This document shows positions 16,351 through 26,224 of a DNA stretch of 64,000 nucleotides, piece after piece. The DNA is taken from assembly GCF_014323725.1 (NCBI RefSeq), contig NZ_JABVED010000018.1, forward strand, positions 1 to 64,000, read 5' to 3'. Position numbers and translations under genes: made by a program. Source of the DNA: Actinokineospora xionganensis. GTDB taxonomy: Bacteria > Actinomycetota > Actinomycetes > Mycobacteriales > Pseudonocardiaceae. The notes below the pieces were generated by a model that worked only from the letters and a program-made list of their open reading frames with translations, was not told where the DNA came from and searched no databases. The first letter of the stretch is position 1. Every line of letters starts with the position of its first letter.

Positions 16351-17487
16351 CTAAAGAGTGTTTCGGTGAGCCTGATGTGGGCGGCGCATCGCGACCGGAA
16401 CCACGAGCACCAGCAGCGCGGCCGGGATGGCGAACCCCGCGACCGGATCGGCCTGGTAGATCGGGGTGAACGCGGGCGGGGCCGCCGCGCCGCCGAAGAA
16501 GCGGAACGCAAGCACCACCGACAGCGCGCCCGCCCGGTTCGGCCCGGGGTCTGACAGGATCAGGGTGTTGAGTCCCACCTGGACGAACTGGGTCGTCATC
16601 CCGGCCAGCGCCCACACGGCCGCCATCATGGGGATCCACGGCACCACCCCGACCAGCACCACCGGCACCGCGCCCGCCGCCGCCCCGAGCGCGATCGCCC
16701 GCCGTGGCCCGAGCCGGTCGATCGACCGCCCCACCGCGTGCGCGCTGAGCAGCCCGAACACCCCGAAACCGGTCAACAGCGCGCCACGCTGCGCGGCGCC
16801 CAGGCCGAACTCGTCCACCGCCCGCAGCGCCACCATGAACGCCATCCCGCCCAGGCACGCCCAGCCCACGAGCGCCACCGCGGCGGGCCGCAGAACGTCC
16901 GCCCGCCACACCGACCGCAGCCGGTGCGACTCACCGGACGGTCCGCGTAGCGACGACGGCAGCCCCACCACCGCCAACACCCCCGCGGTGGCCCCGACCA
17001 CGACGAACGCCCACGCCCAGTCCACTTCGGCCGCCAGCCCGCCGAGCAGCGGCGCGCTTGTCGTCCCTGCCGCCTGCAGCGCGCCGAACAGCCCGAGCGC
17101 CCGCCCGAGCCGCGCGCGGGGCGTGACCTCGCCGATGGCGGCGAGCAGCAGGGGAGTGGTGAACGCGTTGGCCCCGCCCTGGACCGCCCGCGCCACCAGG
17201 AAGAGCTCGAACGACCCGGCGAACACGCAGGCCGCGGAAGCGACCACATAGACCAGGTAGGCGACCCGCACACTGCGGCAGGCGCCCCACCGGGCGCCGA
17301 GCGTCCCGGAGAACAGCATCAGCGCCGCGAACGGGATGAGGTAGGCGGTGAGCGAGAGGGAGGCGGTGTGGTCGGCCACCCCGAACTCGCGCCCCAGCTC
17401 GGGGAACATCGCGGTCGGCACCGCTCCCGCGAACGGACCGAGAAAGCCGCCCGCGTAGAGCGCCGCCGCGCGCACTCGTCCGGTCAC
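16351..17487 (-). CDS. MFS transporter
   Basis: 378 residues with about twelve hydrophobic segments. The loop between helices 2 and 3 reads GTLGARWGACRSVR, the MFS motif A region, and helix 4 contains LVARAVQGGANAF. Members of this group export small molecules or drugs by proton antiport; the substrate is unknown. GTG 17487 is the start. The gene lies just upstream, in its own direction, of the GNAT remnant (18 bases). Confidence 0.88.
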   Translation of the reverse strand: MTGRVRAAALYAGGFLGPFAGAVPTAMFPELGREFGVADHTASLSLTAYLIPFAALMLFSGTLGARWGACRSVRVAYLVYVVASAACVFAGSFELFLVARAVQGGANAFTTPLLLAAIGEVTPRARLGRALGLFGALQAAGTTSAPLLGGLAAEVDWAWAFVVVGATAGVLAVVGLPSSLRGPSGESHRLRSVWRADVLRPAAVALVGWACLGGMAFMVALRAVDEFGLGAAQRGALLTGFGVFGLLSAHAVGRSIDRLGPRRAIALGAAAGAVPVVLVGVVPWIPMMAAVWALAGMTTQFVQVGLNTLILSDPGPNRAGALSVVLAFRFFGGAAAPPAFTPIYQADPVAGFAIPAALLVLVVPVAMRRPHQAHRNTL

Positions 17488-17660
17488 CGTGAGCCGCCGG
17501 CCTTTCCGACGCGAACCCGCACCCCATCGGCGACGCAGCGAGGACGGCCCGTTTTGTCCGATATGGAGCGATGGAGTCGGCCGAGGTCGGCTGCTTTGCG
17601 ACCACTTGGCGTGCCCGGAACGCCTTTGGTGCCCACGGATCCCGCCTGACCGTCCCAGGC

Positions 17661-17686
17661 GCGGCGGACCCCAATCGGTCCGCCGC
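17661..17686 (-). terminator. Terminator after PAC2 gene
   Basis: GCGGCGGACC pairs with GGTCCGCCGC across a six-base loop, 18 bases beyond the stop of the PAC2 gene on the reverse strand. Confidence 0.65.
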
Positions 17687-17704
17687 CACCCGGCCCGCGA
17701 GGGG

Positions 17705-18628
17705 TCACACCCCGGTCGGCCCAGGCCCCGAGCTGCCTCGTCCCGAACCGCCCGGCCTGCGCCTGCGCAGGTAGCGCTCGAACTCCGCGGCGATCGCGTC
17801 GCCGCTGGTCTCGTTCAGGGTGTTCTCGGCGTCGCCGCGTTCCTCCAGCGCCCGGACGTAGTTGCGGACGTCCTCGTCCTCCTCGGCCATCTCGCTGACG
17901 GTCCGCTGCCACTCCTCGGCCTGCTCCGGCAGCGTGCCCAGAGGCACCTCCACGTCGAGGACCTCCTCGACCCGGTGCAGCAGCGCCAGCGTGGCCTTGG
18001 GCGAGGGCGGCTGCGACACGTAGTGCGGAACCGCCGCCCAGATCGAGATCGCGGGCACTCCCACCTGCACACACGCGTCCTGCAACACCCCGACGATGCC
18101 GGTCGGGCCCTCGTAGCGAGACCGTTCGAGGCCGAACTGGGCGGCCGAGTTGGCGTCGTAGGCCGTGCCGGTCACGGGGACCGGCCGGGTGTGCGGTGTG
18201 TCGGCGAGGAGCGCGCCGAGGGTCACCACGGTGCTCACCCCGAGGTCGTCGACGTGCTGCAGCAGCTCGGCGCAGAACTTGCGCCAGCGCATGTTCGGCT
18301 CGATGCCGTGCACGAGCACCACGTCCCGGTTGGACCCCGGCGGACGGCACACGTACAGGCGTGTCGTCGGCCATTCCACCCGACGAGTGACCCCTTCCAC
18401 CATGCGGACTGTGGGTCTCGTCACCTGGAAATCGTAGTAGTCGTCCGGGTCGATCTCGAGCAGCGGCGTCGCGTCCCAAGTGAGCTGCAAATGCTCGATT
18501 GCCGTGCTGGCGGCGTCTCCCGCGTCATTCCAGCCCTCGAACGCCGCCACCATTACGGGGTCGACGAGGTCCTGCGGCTCGACCTTGGGCTCTGCGTCGG
18601 CAGTCATGTGCGGGTCCGGATCTGTCAC
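17705..18628 (-). CDS. PAC2 family protein
   Basis: 307 residues from GTG 18628; an in-frame ATG at 18607 is the alternative. It matches the actinobacterial PAC2 family (ATP-grasp/proteasome-assembly-chaperone-like fold): VMVAAFEGWNDAGDAAS at the N-terminus, VLVHGIEPNMRW, and the region VGVPAISIWAAVPHYV. Homologues sit beside metH in mycobacteria, as here. Archaeal and eukaryotic PAC2 relatives chaperone proteasome assembly, but a proteasome role in actinobacteria has not been shown. The C-terminal 25 residues are Arg/Gly/Pro-rich and disordered. It is divergent from metH across 52 bases. Confidence 0.9.
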   Translation of the reverse strand: MTDPDPHMTADAEPKVEPQDLVDPVMVAAFEGWNDAGDAASTAIEHLQLTWDATPLLEIDPDDYYDFQVTRPTVRMVEGVTRRVEWPTTRLYVCRPPGSNRDVVLVHGIEPNMRWRKFCAELLQHVDDLGVSTVVTLGALLADTPHTRPVPVTGTAYDANSAAQFGLERSRYEGPTGIVGVLQDACVQVGVPAISIWAAVPHYVSQPPSPKATLALLHRVEEVLDVEVPLGTLPEQAEEWQRTVSEMAEEDEDVRNYVRALEERGDAENTLNETSGDAIAAEFERYLRRRRPGGSGRGSSGPGPTGV

Positions 18629-18667
18629 TGCGCAAGACTACGACCCTGTGCGGGTGGACGGAGATCG

Positions 18668-18673
18668 TAGGCT
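18668..18673 (+). promoter_or_regulatory. -10 element of metH (TAGGCT)
   Basis: TAGGCT ends seven bases before ATG 18681. No Shine-Dalgarno is present, so a leaderless transcript is likely. The short intergenic space leaves no room for a cobalamin riboswitch on such a transcript. Confidence 0.45.
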
Positions 18674-18680
18674 GGTCGAC

Positions 18681-21600
18681 ATGCCGGATAGCGTCGTGTC
18701 GCCCTTCATCGCAGCCCTCAACGACCGTGTCCTCGTCGCTGACGGGGCCATGGGCACAATGCTGCAAGGTGTCGACCTCACACTTGATGATTTCGCGGGT
18801 CTCGAGGGCTGCAACGAGATCTTGAACGTGACCCGACCCGACGTGGTGCGCCAGGTGCACCGCGAGTACTTCGAGGCGGGGTCCGACGCCGTCGAGACCA
18901 ACACGTTCGGGGCGAATCTCGCGAACCTCGCCGAGTACGACATCCCAGAGAGGATCTTCGAGCTCTCCGAGTCGGGCGCGCGCCTGGCCCGTGAGGTCGC
19001 GGACGAGTTCAGCACCCCCGAGCTCCCCCGGTTCGTCCTGGGTTCGGTCGGCCCCGGCACCAAGCTCCCCACGCTCGGCCACGCTCCCTATGCGACCCTG
19101 CGCGACGCGTACCAGGAGCAGGTGCGGGGCATGCTGGTCGGCGGGATCGACGCCGTCATCGTGGAGACCTCGCAGGACCTGCTGCAGACCAAGGCGTCGA
19201 TCATCGGCGCCAAGCGCGCCATGGCCGCTGAGGGCCGGATCGTCCCGATCATCACCCAGGTCACCGTCGAGACCACCGGCACCATGCTGCTCGGCACGGA
19301 GATCGGCGCGGCGCTCACCGCGCTGGAGCCCCTGGGCATCGACCTGATCGGCCTGAACTGCGCCACCGGGCCCGCGGAGATGAGCGAGCACCTGCGGACG
19401 CTGTCCAAGCACGCCCGCATCCCGCTGTCGGTGATGCCCAACGCCGGCCTGCCCGAGCTGGGCCCGAACGGCGCGGTGTACCCGCTCAACCCCGACGAAC
19501 TCGCGGTGGCGCTGAGCGCGTTCGTCACCGACTTCGGCACCCGGCTCGTGGGCGGCTGTTGCGGCACGACCGGTGAGCACATCCGCCAGGTCGTCGCCGC
19601 CGTGCGCGACCTGACCCCCGCCGCGCGCAAGCCCCGCCCCGAGCCGGGCGTGTCCTCGCTCTACCAGGCCGTGCCGTTCCAACAGGACGCGTCGGTCCTG
19701 GTCATCGGCGAGCGAACCAACGCCAACGGGTCGAAGGCGTTCCGCGAGGCCATGCTCAACGGCAAGTTCGACGACTGCATCGAGATCGCCCGCGCCCAGA
19801 CCCGCGACGGCGCGCACATGCTCGACCTGTGCGTCGACTACGTCGGCCGCGACGGCGCCGTCGACATGGCCGAGCTGGCCGGCAGGCTGGCCACCGCGTC
19901 GACGCTGCCGATCATGCTCGACTCCACCGAGCCCGAGGTCGTCCGCGCGGGCCTGGAGCGCCTGGGCGGCCGCTGTGCGGTCAACTCGGTCAACTTCGAG
20001 GACGGCGACGGCCCCACGTCGCGCTACTACCGGATGATGGAGCTGGTGCGCGAGCACGGCGCCGCCGTCGTCGTCATGTGCATCGACGAGGAGGGCCAGG
20101 CCCGCACCGCCACGGACAAGGTCCGCATCGCCGCGCGCACGATCGACGCCCTGGTCGACGACTGGGGCATGCGGGTCGGCGACATCATCGTGGACTGCCT
20201 GACCTTCCCGATCACCACAGGGCAGGAGGAGGTCCGCAAGGACGCGATCGAGACGATCGAGGCCATCCGCCAGCTCAAGCAGCGCTACCCAGAGGTCAAG
20301 ACCACTCTCGGCGTGTCCAATGTGTCCTTCGGGCTCAACGCGGCCGCCCGGCAGGTCCTCAACAGCGTGTTCCTGCACGAGTGCGTGCAGGCGGGCCTCG
20401 ACACCGCGATCGTGCACGCGTCGAAGATCGTCCCGATGGCCCGCATCCCCGACGAGCGTCGGGCCGTGGCGCTGGACCTGGTCTATGACCGCCGCCGCGA
20501 GGGCTACGACCCGCTGCAGAAGCTGATGGAGCTCTTCGAGGGCGCCACCGTGGCCTCCTCGAAGGCCACCCGCGCCCAGGAACTCGCGGCGCTGCCGCTG
20601 TTCGAGCGGCTGGAGCGGCGCATCGTCGACGGCGAGCGCAAGGGCCTCGGCGCCGACCTGGACGAGGCCCTCAAGGAGCGGCCCGCCCTGCAGATCATCA
20701 ACGACACCCTGCTGGCCGGGATGAAGACCGTCGGCGAGCTGTTCGGGTCCGGGCAGATGCAGCTGCCGTTCGTGCTGCAGTCCGCGGAGGTGATGAAGGC
20801 CGCCGTGGCGCACCTCGAGCCGCACATGGAGAAGTCCGACGACGACGGCAAGGGCCGGATCGTGCTCGCCACGGTCAAGGGCGACGTGCACGACATCGGC
20901 AAGAACCTCGTCGACATCATCTTGTCCAACAACGGCTACGACGTGGTGAACCTGGGTATCAAGCAGCCCATCACCACCATCCTCGACGCCGCCGAGGAAC
21001 ACCGCGCCGATGTCATCGGCATGTCCGGGCTGCTCGTCAAATCCACGGTGATCATGAAGGAGAACCTGGAGGAGATGAACTCCCGCAACGTCGCCGCCAA
21101 GTGGCCGGTGATGCTCGGCGGGGCGGCGCTGACCCGCGCCTACGTGGAGAACGACCTCACCGACATGTACCTCGGCGACGTCCGCTACGCCCGCGACGCG
21201 TTCGAGGGCCTGCGGCTGATGGACGCGATCATGGCCGCGAAGCGGGGCGAGTCGCCGCTGGTCGACGAGGACATGAAGGCCAAGGCCGCCGAGCGGCGGG
21301 CCCGCCGCGAGCGGTCCCTGCGCATCGCGGAAGCCCGCAAGGCGCGCGAAGATGCTGCGGCCGAGTCCGAGGTTCTTCCCGCGCGGTCCGATGTGTCCAC
21401 TGACGTTCCTGTTCCCGCGCCGCCGTTCTGGGGCAACCGGATCATCAAGGGCGTCCCGGTGGCGGACTACTCCGCGATGCTCGACGAGCGCGCGACCTTC
21501 ATGGGCCAGTGGGGCCTCAAGGGTGTGCGCGGCGGCGCGGGGCCGTCCTATGAGGAACTGGTGGAGACCGAGGGTCGTCCGCGGCTGCGCTACTGGCTCG

Positions 21601-22232
21601 ACCGTCTCGCCACCGAGGGCGTGCTGGCGCACGCGGCCGTGGTCTACGGCTACTTCCCGTGCGTGTCCGAGGGCGACGACCTGGTGATCCTCGCCGAGCC
21701 GAGCGTCGACGCGCCGGAGCGCACCCGGTTCACCTTCCCGCGCCAGCGCAAGGAGCGCAGGCTCTGCCTGGCCGACTTCTTCCGCCCGCGCGAGTCCGGT
21801 GTGGTCGACGTCGTCGGGTTCAGCCTGGTGACGATGGGCCAGCCCATCGCGGACTTCGCCAACGAGCTGTTCACCGCGAACGCCTACCGTGACTACCTGG
21901 AAGTCCACGGCCTGGGTGTGCAGCTCGCGGAGGCTCTCGCCGAGTACTGGCACCGCCGCATCCGCGAGGAGCTGACCTTCGCGGGCGGCAAGGCCGTCGC
22001 CGACGAGGACCCGGCCGACATCATCGACTACTTCTCCCTGGGCTACCGCGGCGCTCGGTTCTCGCTGGGCTACGGCGCCTGCCCGAACCTGGAGGACCGC
22101 GCGAAGATCGTCGACCTGCTCGACCCGGAGCGGATCGGCGTGAAGCTGTCGGAGGAGTTCCAACTCCACCCGGAGCAGTCGACCGACGCCATCGTGCTGC
22201 ACCACCCGGAAGCCAAGTACTTCAACACCTGA
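18681..22232 (+). CDS. metH: Cobalamin-dependent methionine synthase MetH
   Basis: 1183 residues from ATG 18681 (MPDSVVSPFIAALNDRVLVADG), which fits the family start; upstream in-frame codons run into the PAC2 promoter. Domains in order: homocysteine-binding barrel with zinc cysteines in IGLNCATGP and GGCCGTTGEH; pterin-binding barrel (VIGERTNANGSKAFREAML); cobalamin cap and binding domain with DVHDIGKNL (20883-20909), whose His ligates cobalt; and the C-terminal SAM-activation domain. The enzyme transfers a methyl group from methyltetrahydrofolate to homocysteine. The HAD phosphatase gene follows after 11 bases and is probably co-transcribed. Confidence 0.98.
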   Translation: MPDSVVSPFIAALNDRVLVADGAMGTMLQGVDLTLDDFAGLEGCNEILNVTRPDVVRQVHREYFEAGSDAVETNTFGANLANLAEYDIPERIFELSESGARLAREVADEFSTPELPRFVLGSVGPGTKLPTLGHAPYATLRDAYQEQVRGMLVGGIDAVIVETSQDLLQTKASIIGAKRAMAAEGRIVPIITQVTVETTGTMLLGTEIGAALTALEPLGIDLIGLNCATGPAEMSEHLRTLSKHARIPLSVMPNAGLPELGPNGAVYPLNPDELAVALSAFVTDFGTRLVGGCCGTTGEHIRQVVAAVRDLTPAARKPRPEPGVSSLYQAVPFQQDASVLVIGERTNANGSKAFREAMLNGKFDDCIEIARAQTRDGAHMLDLCVDYVGRDGAVDMAELAGRLATASTLPIMLDSTEPEVVRAGLERLGGRCAVNSVNFEDGDGPTSRYYRMMELVREHGAAVVVMCIDEEGQARTATDKVRIAARTIDALVDDWGMRVGDIIVDCLTFPITTGQEEVRKDAIETIEAIRQLKQRYPEVKTTLGVSNVSFGLNAAARQVLNSVFLHECVQAGLDTAIVHASKIVPMARIPDERRAVALDLVYDRRREGYDPLQKLMELFEGATVASSKATRAQELAALPLFERLERRIVDGERKGLGADLDEALKERPALQIINDTLLAGMKTVGELFGSGQMQLPFVLQSAEVMKAAVAHLEPHMEKSDDDGKGRIVLATVKGDVHDIGKNLVDIILSNNGYDVVNLGIKQPITTILDAAEEHRADVIGMSGLLVKSTVIMKENLEEMNSRNVAAKWPVMLGGAALTRAYVENDLTDMYLGDVRYARDAFEGLRLMDAIMAAKRGESPLVDEDMKAKAAERRARRERSLRIAEARKAREDAAAESEVLPARSDVSTDVPVPAPPFWGNRIIKGVPVADYSAMLDERATFMGQWGLKGVRGGAGPSYEELVETEGRPRLRYWLDRLATEGVLAHAAVVYGYFPCVSEGDDLVILAEPSVDAPERTRFTFPRQRKERRLCLADFFRPRESGVVDVVGFSLVTMGQPIADFANELFTANAYRDYLEVHGLGVQLAEALAEYWHRRIREELTFAGGKAVADEDPADIIDYFSLGYRGARFSLGYGACPNLEDRAKIVDLLDPERIGVKLSEEFQLHPEQSTDAIVLHHPEAKYFNT

Positions 22233-22243
22233 TAGGGGAGCTG

Positions 22244-22957
22244 GTGATCAGCCCGTCCGGTTGTGAAATGGACTCAGTGGAATCGGACGGCCTGCCCGCC
22301 GCCGTGCTCTGGGACCTCGACGGCACCTTGCTCGACTCCGAGAAGCTGTGGGACATCCCGCTCTACGAACTCGGCGAACGGCTCGGCGCGCCTCTGTCCG
22401 TCGAGACCCGGCGCGCGATGGTCGGCACGAACATCCCGACGACGATGGGCCTGCTCTTCGGCTCGGCGGGGATCTCGCCGAGCCCGGAGCAGGTTCTCGA
22501 CGCTGTGGCCTATGTGGACTCACGGATGGCGGAGTTGTTCGCCACCAAGGCCACTTTCCGTCCGGGGGCGATGGAAGCGCTGCGGGCCGTGCGTGAGACC
22601 GGGCTGCCGACGGCGCTGGTCACCTCGACCGAGCGCGCGTTGGCCGAGGTCGCCCTCGACACCGTCGGCCGCGACTTCTTCGACGTGACGGTGTGCGGCG
22701 ACGAGGTGGGCGGGCTCAACAAGCCGCTGCCGGACCCGTATCTGAAGGCCGCCAGGCTGCTCGGGGTGGACGCGGCGGACTGTGTGGCGATCGAGGACTC
22801 GCCCACCGGGACGGCGTCGGCGGTCGCGGCGGGCTGTCTCGTTCTCGTGGTTCCCTGTGACGTGCCGGTGGCGGCGGGGGAGCGGCGGGTCCTGCGGGAC
22901 TCGCTGGTCGGGCTCGGCCCCGAGGTGCTGCGCGCCTTGGTCTCCGGGTCAGGCTGA
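22244..22957 (+). CDS. HAD family phosphatase
   Basis: 237 residues from GTG 22244; ATG 22268 is a possible alternative, since the GGGGAG run is only three bases from the GTG. HAD motifs are complete: I VLWDLDGTLLDSE, II VTSTERALAE, III with the Lys in GLNKPLPDPY, and IV VAIEDSPTGTASA. It has a type I (helical) cap, as in beta-phosphoglucomutase-like phosphatases. The substrate is not predictable. It follows metH closely and overlaps the convergent TetR gene by nine bases at the 3' end. Confidence 0.9.
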   Translation: MISPSGCEMDSVESDGLPAAVLWDLDGTLLDSEKLWDIPLYELGERLGAPLSVETRRAMVGTNIPTTMGLLFGSAGISPSPEQVLDAVAYVDSRMAELFATKATFRPGAMEALRAVRETGLPTALVTSTERALAEVALDTVGRDFFDVTVCGDEVGGLNKPLPDPYLKAARLLGVDAADCVAIEDSPTGTASAVAAGCLVLVVPCDVPVAAGERRVLRDSLVGLGPEVLRALVSGSG

Positions 22958-23521
22958 TCGGCCCGCTTCCACCAGGGTCTCGATCAGGTAGGTCAGCGCC
23001 GCGGGGTCGTCGACCGTTTCGTGGGCGACCTCCGGCGTCGCGTGGCGCAACTCCGTCCAGCCGACGTAGGCCGAGTAGGTGACCAGGGCCTGCATTCGCG
23101 CCCGCTGCCGCGGCAGGCCCGCTTCGGTGTACGCCTCGGTGAGGAAATCGATCCGGCGGGCGGTCACGCGGTTCAGGATCGGGGCCACGATCGGATCGTT
23201 CGCGTGGGCCACCAGTGCGGGTTCGAGTCCCTCGGTCGGGTCTTCGGTCAGGGCGATGCGGAACAGCGACCGCAGCCGCTCGTAGGGGTCGGCGATGTGG
23301 CGCACCTGGTCGATGACCGTCTGGGTGCCCTCCTGCTCCCACCATTCCAGCGCCGCCCTCAGCAGGTCGGCGCGGTTCTCGAAATGCCAGTAGAAGCTGC
23401 CCCGGGTCACGCCGAGCGCCGTGGCGATGGGGTCGACGGCCACCGCCGCCACGCCGCCGTTGGCCAGGGCGGCGAGGGCCGCTGTGATCCAGTCCGCACG
23501 GCCGAGTCTGGGCTTCGTCAC
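22949..23521 (-). CDS. TetR family regulator
   Basis: 190 residues from GTG 23521 ([19 protein letters not shown]), which lies beside a pair of palindromes; the longer frame to 23641 would run through the operator and the next promoter. The helix-turn-helix ([34 protein letters not shown]) is canonical TetR. The C-terminal domain is a ligand pocket of unknown specificity. It most likely represses itself and the divergent DUF3995 gene through the two operators between them. Confidence 0.92.
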   Translation of the reverse strand: MTKPRLGRADWITAALAALANGGVAAVAVDPIATALGVTRGSFYWHFENRADLLRAALEWWEQEGTQTVIDQVRHIADPYERLRSLFRIALTEDPTEGLEPALVAHANDPIVAPILNRVTARRIDFLTEAYTEAGLPRQRARMQALVTYSAYVGWTELRHATPEVAHETVDDPAALTYLIETLVEAGRSA

Positions 23522-23523
23522 CC

Positions 23524-23541
23524 CCGTACAGTACTGTACGG
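23524..23541. promoter_or_regulatory. TetR operator 1 (perfect 18-bp palindrome)
   Basis: CCGTACAGTACTGTACGG equals its own reverse complement and begins three bases before the TetR start codon, as expected for an autoregulatory operator. Confidence 0.75.
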
Positions 23542-23546
23542 AACGT

Positions 23547-23564
23547 CCATACAGTGCTGTACGG
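23547..23564. promoter_or_regulatory. TetR operator 2 (imperfect palindrome)
   Basis: CCATACAGTGCTGTACGG is a near copy of operator 1, with its centre 23 bases away, about two helical turns. It lies just upstream of the ribosome site of the DUF3995 gene. Confidence 0.7.
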
Positions 23565-23584
23565 ACGACGGAGGGGAGTGGCTC

Positions 23585-24007
23585 ATGATGGTGCTCGGAG
23601 GTCTCGCGGCGACGATGTTGGTGCTGGTGGGGGCCTTGCACGTGGTGTGGATGTTCAGCCCGTGGCCGGTGCGGACCCGCGAGGAATTCGCCAGCAAGGT
23701 GGTGGGTGTGGAGGCCGACGACCTGCCGAACCGATTCCTGACGGCGCTGGTGGCGATCGCGCTGTTCGCGGCGGCCTACCTGGTCGCCGCCCGTGCCGGA
23801 CTTGTCGCAGTGGTGGGGCCGGAGTGGGGGGTGCCGGTGGGCGTCGCGATCGTCGCCGGCGTGCTCTTGCTGCGTGGGGTGGCCGGTTTCGTCACTTCCG
23901 CGCGCAAGAACACGGAGTTCGCCTACTGGGATCTGCGGGTGTACGCACCGCTCTGCGTGGTGCTCGGCGGGGCCTGTCTGGCCGTCGCGGTGGGCGCTAC
24001 CGGGTGA
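23585..24007 (+). CDS. DUF3995 membrane protein
   Basis: 140 residues with four hydrophobic helices and the motif [13 protein letters not shown] near the N-terminus, which fits DUF3995. A GGAGGGG ribosome site precedes ATG 23585. Its promoter region carries the two TetR operators, so it is probably the TetR-regulated target gene. The function of the family is unknown; the arrangement suggests a response to a membrane-active or hydrophobic ligand, which is inference. Confidence 0.85.
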   Translation: MMVLGGLAATMLVLVGALHVVWMFSPWPVRTREEFASKVVGVEADDLPNRFLTALVAIALFAAAYLVAARAGLVAVVGPEWGVPVGVAIVAGVLLLRGVAGFVTSARKNTEFAYWDLRVYAPLCVVLGGACLAVAVGATG

Positions 24008-24060
24008 CCTCGGTCCCCTTGTTGCATGCGTCCGGCGTCGGGATGGAAGGATCGTCGCTC

Positions 24061-24324
24061 GTGAAGACGTTCGACGAACTGTTCGCCGAACTCAGCGAAC
24101 GGGCGAAGACCCGGCCTGAGGGCTCGGGAACGGTCGCGGCGCTGGACGCCGGTGTGCACGCGCAAGGCAAGAAGGTTCTCGAAGAGGCGGGCGAGGTGTG
24201 GATCGCCGCCGAACACGAGACCGACGACGAGCTGGCGGAGGAAGTGTCGCAACTCCTCTACCGGGTGCAGGTCCTGATGATCGGCCGGGGCCTGACGCTG
24301 GAAGACGTCTACCGACATCTGTGA
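24061..24324 (+). CDS. hisE: Phosphoribosyl-ATP pyrophosphatase HisE
   Basis: 87 residues from GTG 24061, with GGAAGGA upstream. The MazG-like metal site is visible as [16 protein letters not shown] and [18 protein letters not shown]. HisE converts phosphoribosyl-ATP to phosphoribosyl-AMP, the second step of histidine biosynthesis. It is a stand-alone HisE, not fused to HisI, and sits 42 bases before hisG, as in mycobacteria, so the first two pathway enzymes are co-expressed. Confidence 0.96.
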   Translation: MKTFDELFAELSERAKTRPEGSGTVAALDAGVHAQGKKVLEEAGEVWIAAEHETDDELAEEVSQLLYRVQVLMIGRGLTLEDVYRHL

Positions 24325-24366
24325 CCGGTAGGCCGTCACCGCACCCTCGATCCCAGGAGTTCCCCC

Positions 24367-25212
24367 ATGCTGCGCGTCGCAGTACCGAACAAAGGGGCGC
24401 TGGCTGTCGCCGCGTCCGAGATGCTCACCGAAGCGGGCTACCGGCAGCGCCACGAGTCCCGTGACCTGACCGTCATCGACCCGGCCAACGAGGTGGAGTT
24501 CTTCTTCCTCCGCCCGAAGGACATCGCGATCTACGTCGGGTCCGGCGAGCTCGACCTCGGCATCACCGGCCGCGACCTGTCGCTCGACTCGCGCGCGCCG
24601 GTGGTGGAGAAGCTCGCCCTCGGCTTCGGCGGCTCCACCTTCCGCTACGCCGCGCCCGCGGGCCGCGACTGGAAGGTCGGCGACCTCGACGGCAAGCGGC
24701 TGGCCACGTCGTACCCGAACCTGGTCGTCGACGACCTCGCCCGGCACGGCGTGACCGCCGACGTCATCCGCCTCGACGGGGCGGTCGAGATCTCCATCCA
24801 GCTCGGCCTGGCCGACGCGGTCGCCGACGTCGTCGGCTCAGGCCGCACGCTGCGCCAGCACAACCTGGTGGCCTTCGGCGACGCCATCTGCGTCTCCGAG
24901 GCCATCCTCGTGCAGCGGGCCACCGCGGAGCCCTCACCGGCCCGCGACCAGCTCGCGGCGCGGCTGCAGGGTGTCGTCTTCGCCCAGCAGTACATGATGC
25001 TCGACTACGACTGCCACCGGTCGCTGCTCGAAGCGGCCATCGAGATCACCCCCGGCCTGGAGTCGCCCACCGTGGCGCCGCTGGCCAGCGCGGACTGGGT
25101 CGCCGTGCGCGCGATGGTCCCGCGCAAGGAAGTCAACGCGATCATGGACCGGCTCGCGGCGCTGGGCGCCAAGGCGGTCCTCGCGTCCGACATCCGGGCC
25201 TGCAGGCTTTAA
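24367..25212 (+). CDS. hisG: ATP phosphoribosyltransferase HisG (long form)
   Basis: 281 residues, the long form with a C-terminal ACT-like regulatory domain (about 205-281) that binds histidine for feedback inhibition. The start [13 protein letters not shown] and the PRPP loop [16 protein letters not shown] are typical. AGGAG precedes the ATG. It catalyses the first committed step of histidine synthesis. Its stop codon overlaps the end of the convergent thioesterase gene by four bases. Confidence 0.97.
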   Translation: MLRVAVPNKGALAVAASEMLTEAGYRQRHESRDLTVIDPANEVEFFFLRPKDIAIYVGSGELDLGITGRDLSLDSRAPVVEKLALGFGGSTFRYAAPAGRDWKVGDLDGKRLATSYPNLVVDDLARHGVTADVIRLDGAVEISIQLGLADAVADVVGSGRTLRQHNLVAFGDAICVSEAILVQRATAEPSPARDQLAARLQGVVFAQQYMMLDYDCHRSLLEAAIEITPGLESPTVAPLASADWVAVRAMVPRKEVNAIMDRLAALGAKAVLASDIRACRL

Positions 25213-25979
25213 CGGGGTTTGATCAGCAGCGCCTGAGCACCACGGGCGAGGGGGCCGCGGCGGTCGTGCATGACGGTGAAAGCCGTCCCGACGCCGTGGT
25301 CCCCGACCTCGGTGTGCGCGTCCATCCCGATCCACTCGCCCTCGGGCTGCCTGCGCAAGTGGACGGTCAGCTCGGTGTTGATGAAGTACCACCGGCGTGG
25401 GTCGAGCAGGCTTGAGACACCGTTCCCGGAGTCGGCGAGCACCAGCAGCCGCTGCAGCCCGGTGGGCTCCTCACCCTTGACCAACGCCACCCGCTGCCGC
25501 GCCCACACCGTCGCGGGCCCGGGCTCGGCCAGCGACCCACTTAGCGCCCGCATCTGCATGGCGTCGAGGTAGCCGCCTCCCCACCCCTCGGGCCTGCTCA
25601 GAGGAATGCCTTCCTCCGGTGCTTTCAGCGGTTCCCCGTCCTCGGTCCGCACCGACCCCGAGTCCGATGTGGCCATTCGCCATGCCCGCGCCCGTGCCAC
25701 CACGCGACCCTCGGCGCTCAACTCGGCCGCCAGGAGTTCAACGGACTTTCCTGGCCGCTCCACGTCCGCGTGAACGTGGACAGTCGCGAGTGGAAGGGGG
25801 CCGAGGATTTCCACGGTGATCCGGGCGATCATCGACGGCTGCGCTGCGGGAAGGGCTTCCAATGCGCGCCCGAGCAGGGCGGTCGGGGGACCGAAGTGTT
25901 GGCTGTCGGGGGACCATGGGCCCGCGGTGTGCTCTGTGGACTCGAAGCTGTTGTCTGTCAGCGGTATGTAGAACGCCAT
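25209..25979 (-). CDS. Thioesterase family protein (double hotdog)
   Basis: 256 residues, with two hotdog-like halves: the first ends with [10 protein letters not shown], the second holds [58 protein letters not shown] in separate strands. This is the pattern of TesB-like acyl-CoA thioesterases common in actinobacteria, where the strand entering the last helix reads D-RGP-ARG-Q. The likely role is hydrolysis of acyl-CoA in the cytoplasm; the chain specificity is unknown. Confidence 0.85.
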   Translation of the reverse strand: MAFYIPLTDNSFESTEHTAGPWSPDSQHFGPPTALLGRALEALPAAQPSMIARITVEILGPLPLATVHVHADVERPGKSVELLAAELSAEGRVVARARAWRMATSDSGSVRTEDGEPLKAPEEGIPLSRPEGWGGGYLDAMQMRALSGSLAEPGPATVWARQRVALVKGEEPTGLQRLLVLADSGNGVSSLLDPRRWYFINTELTVHLRRQPEGEWIGMDAHTEVGDHGVGTAFTVMHDRRGPLARGAQALLIKPR

Positions 25980-26224
25980 CTGATCCCCCTCGGTCGTGTT
26001 CGGTTTTACCAGCCCGCTTCGCGCCTGGTTCCCCGGACTTGGGGGTGCACCGTCGGGTGGTTGGGCTTGATTCGGGGACCCGTGAGATGGCCCTGTCGGT
26101 CGAGAAGGTGGGGAAAGGGAACCCCCGACCCCCGCGAGGGTAGGGCCAACTCCGCCCCGAATAAAGCCCGACCACCCGAAGCTGCAGGGGGTGTTTGCCT
26201 CGCCTCAGGCAATGGGGCAGGTCT

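Noticed and set aside
18629-18680. Possible cobalamin riboswitch before metH
   Set aside because: Only 52 bases separate the divergent PAC2 and metH genes and a -10 element lies seven bases from the start codon, so no leader is available.
18525-22205. Very long reverse-strand reading frame opposite metH
   Set aside because: It follows from the high-GC codon pattern of metH; the protein is low-complexity, rich in His, Arg, Gly and Val, and has no domain. The same holds for the long antisense frames at 666-2195, 2208-4274, 40693-43638 and 56023-58539.
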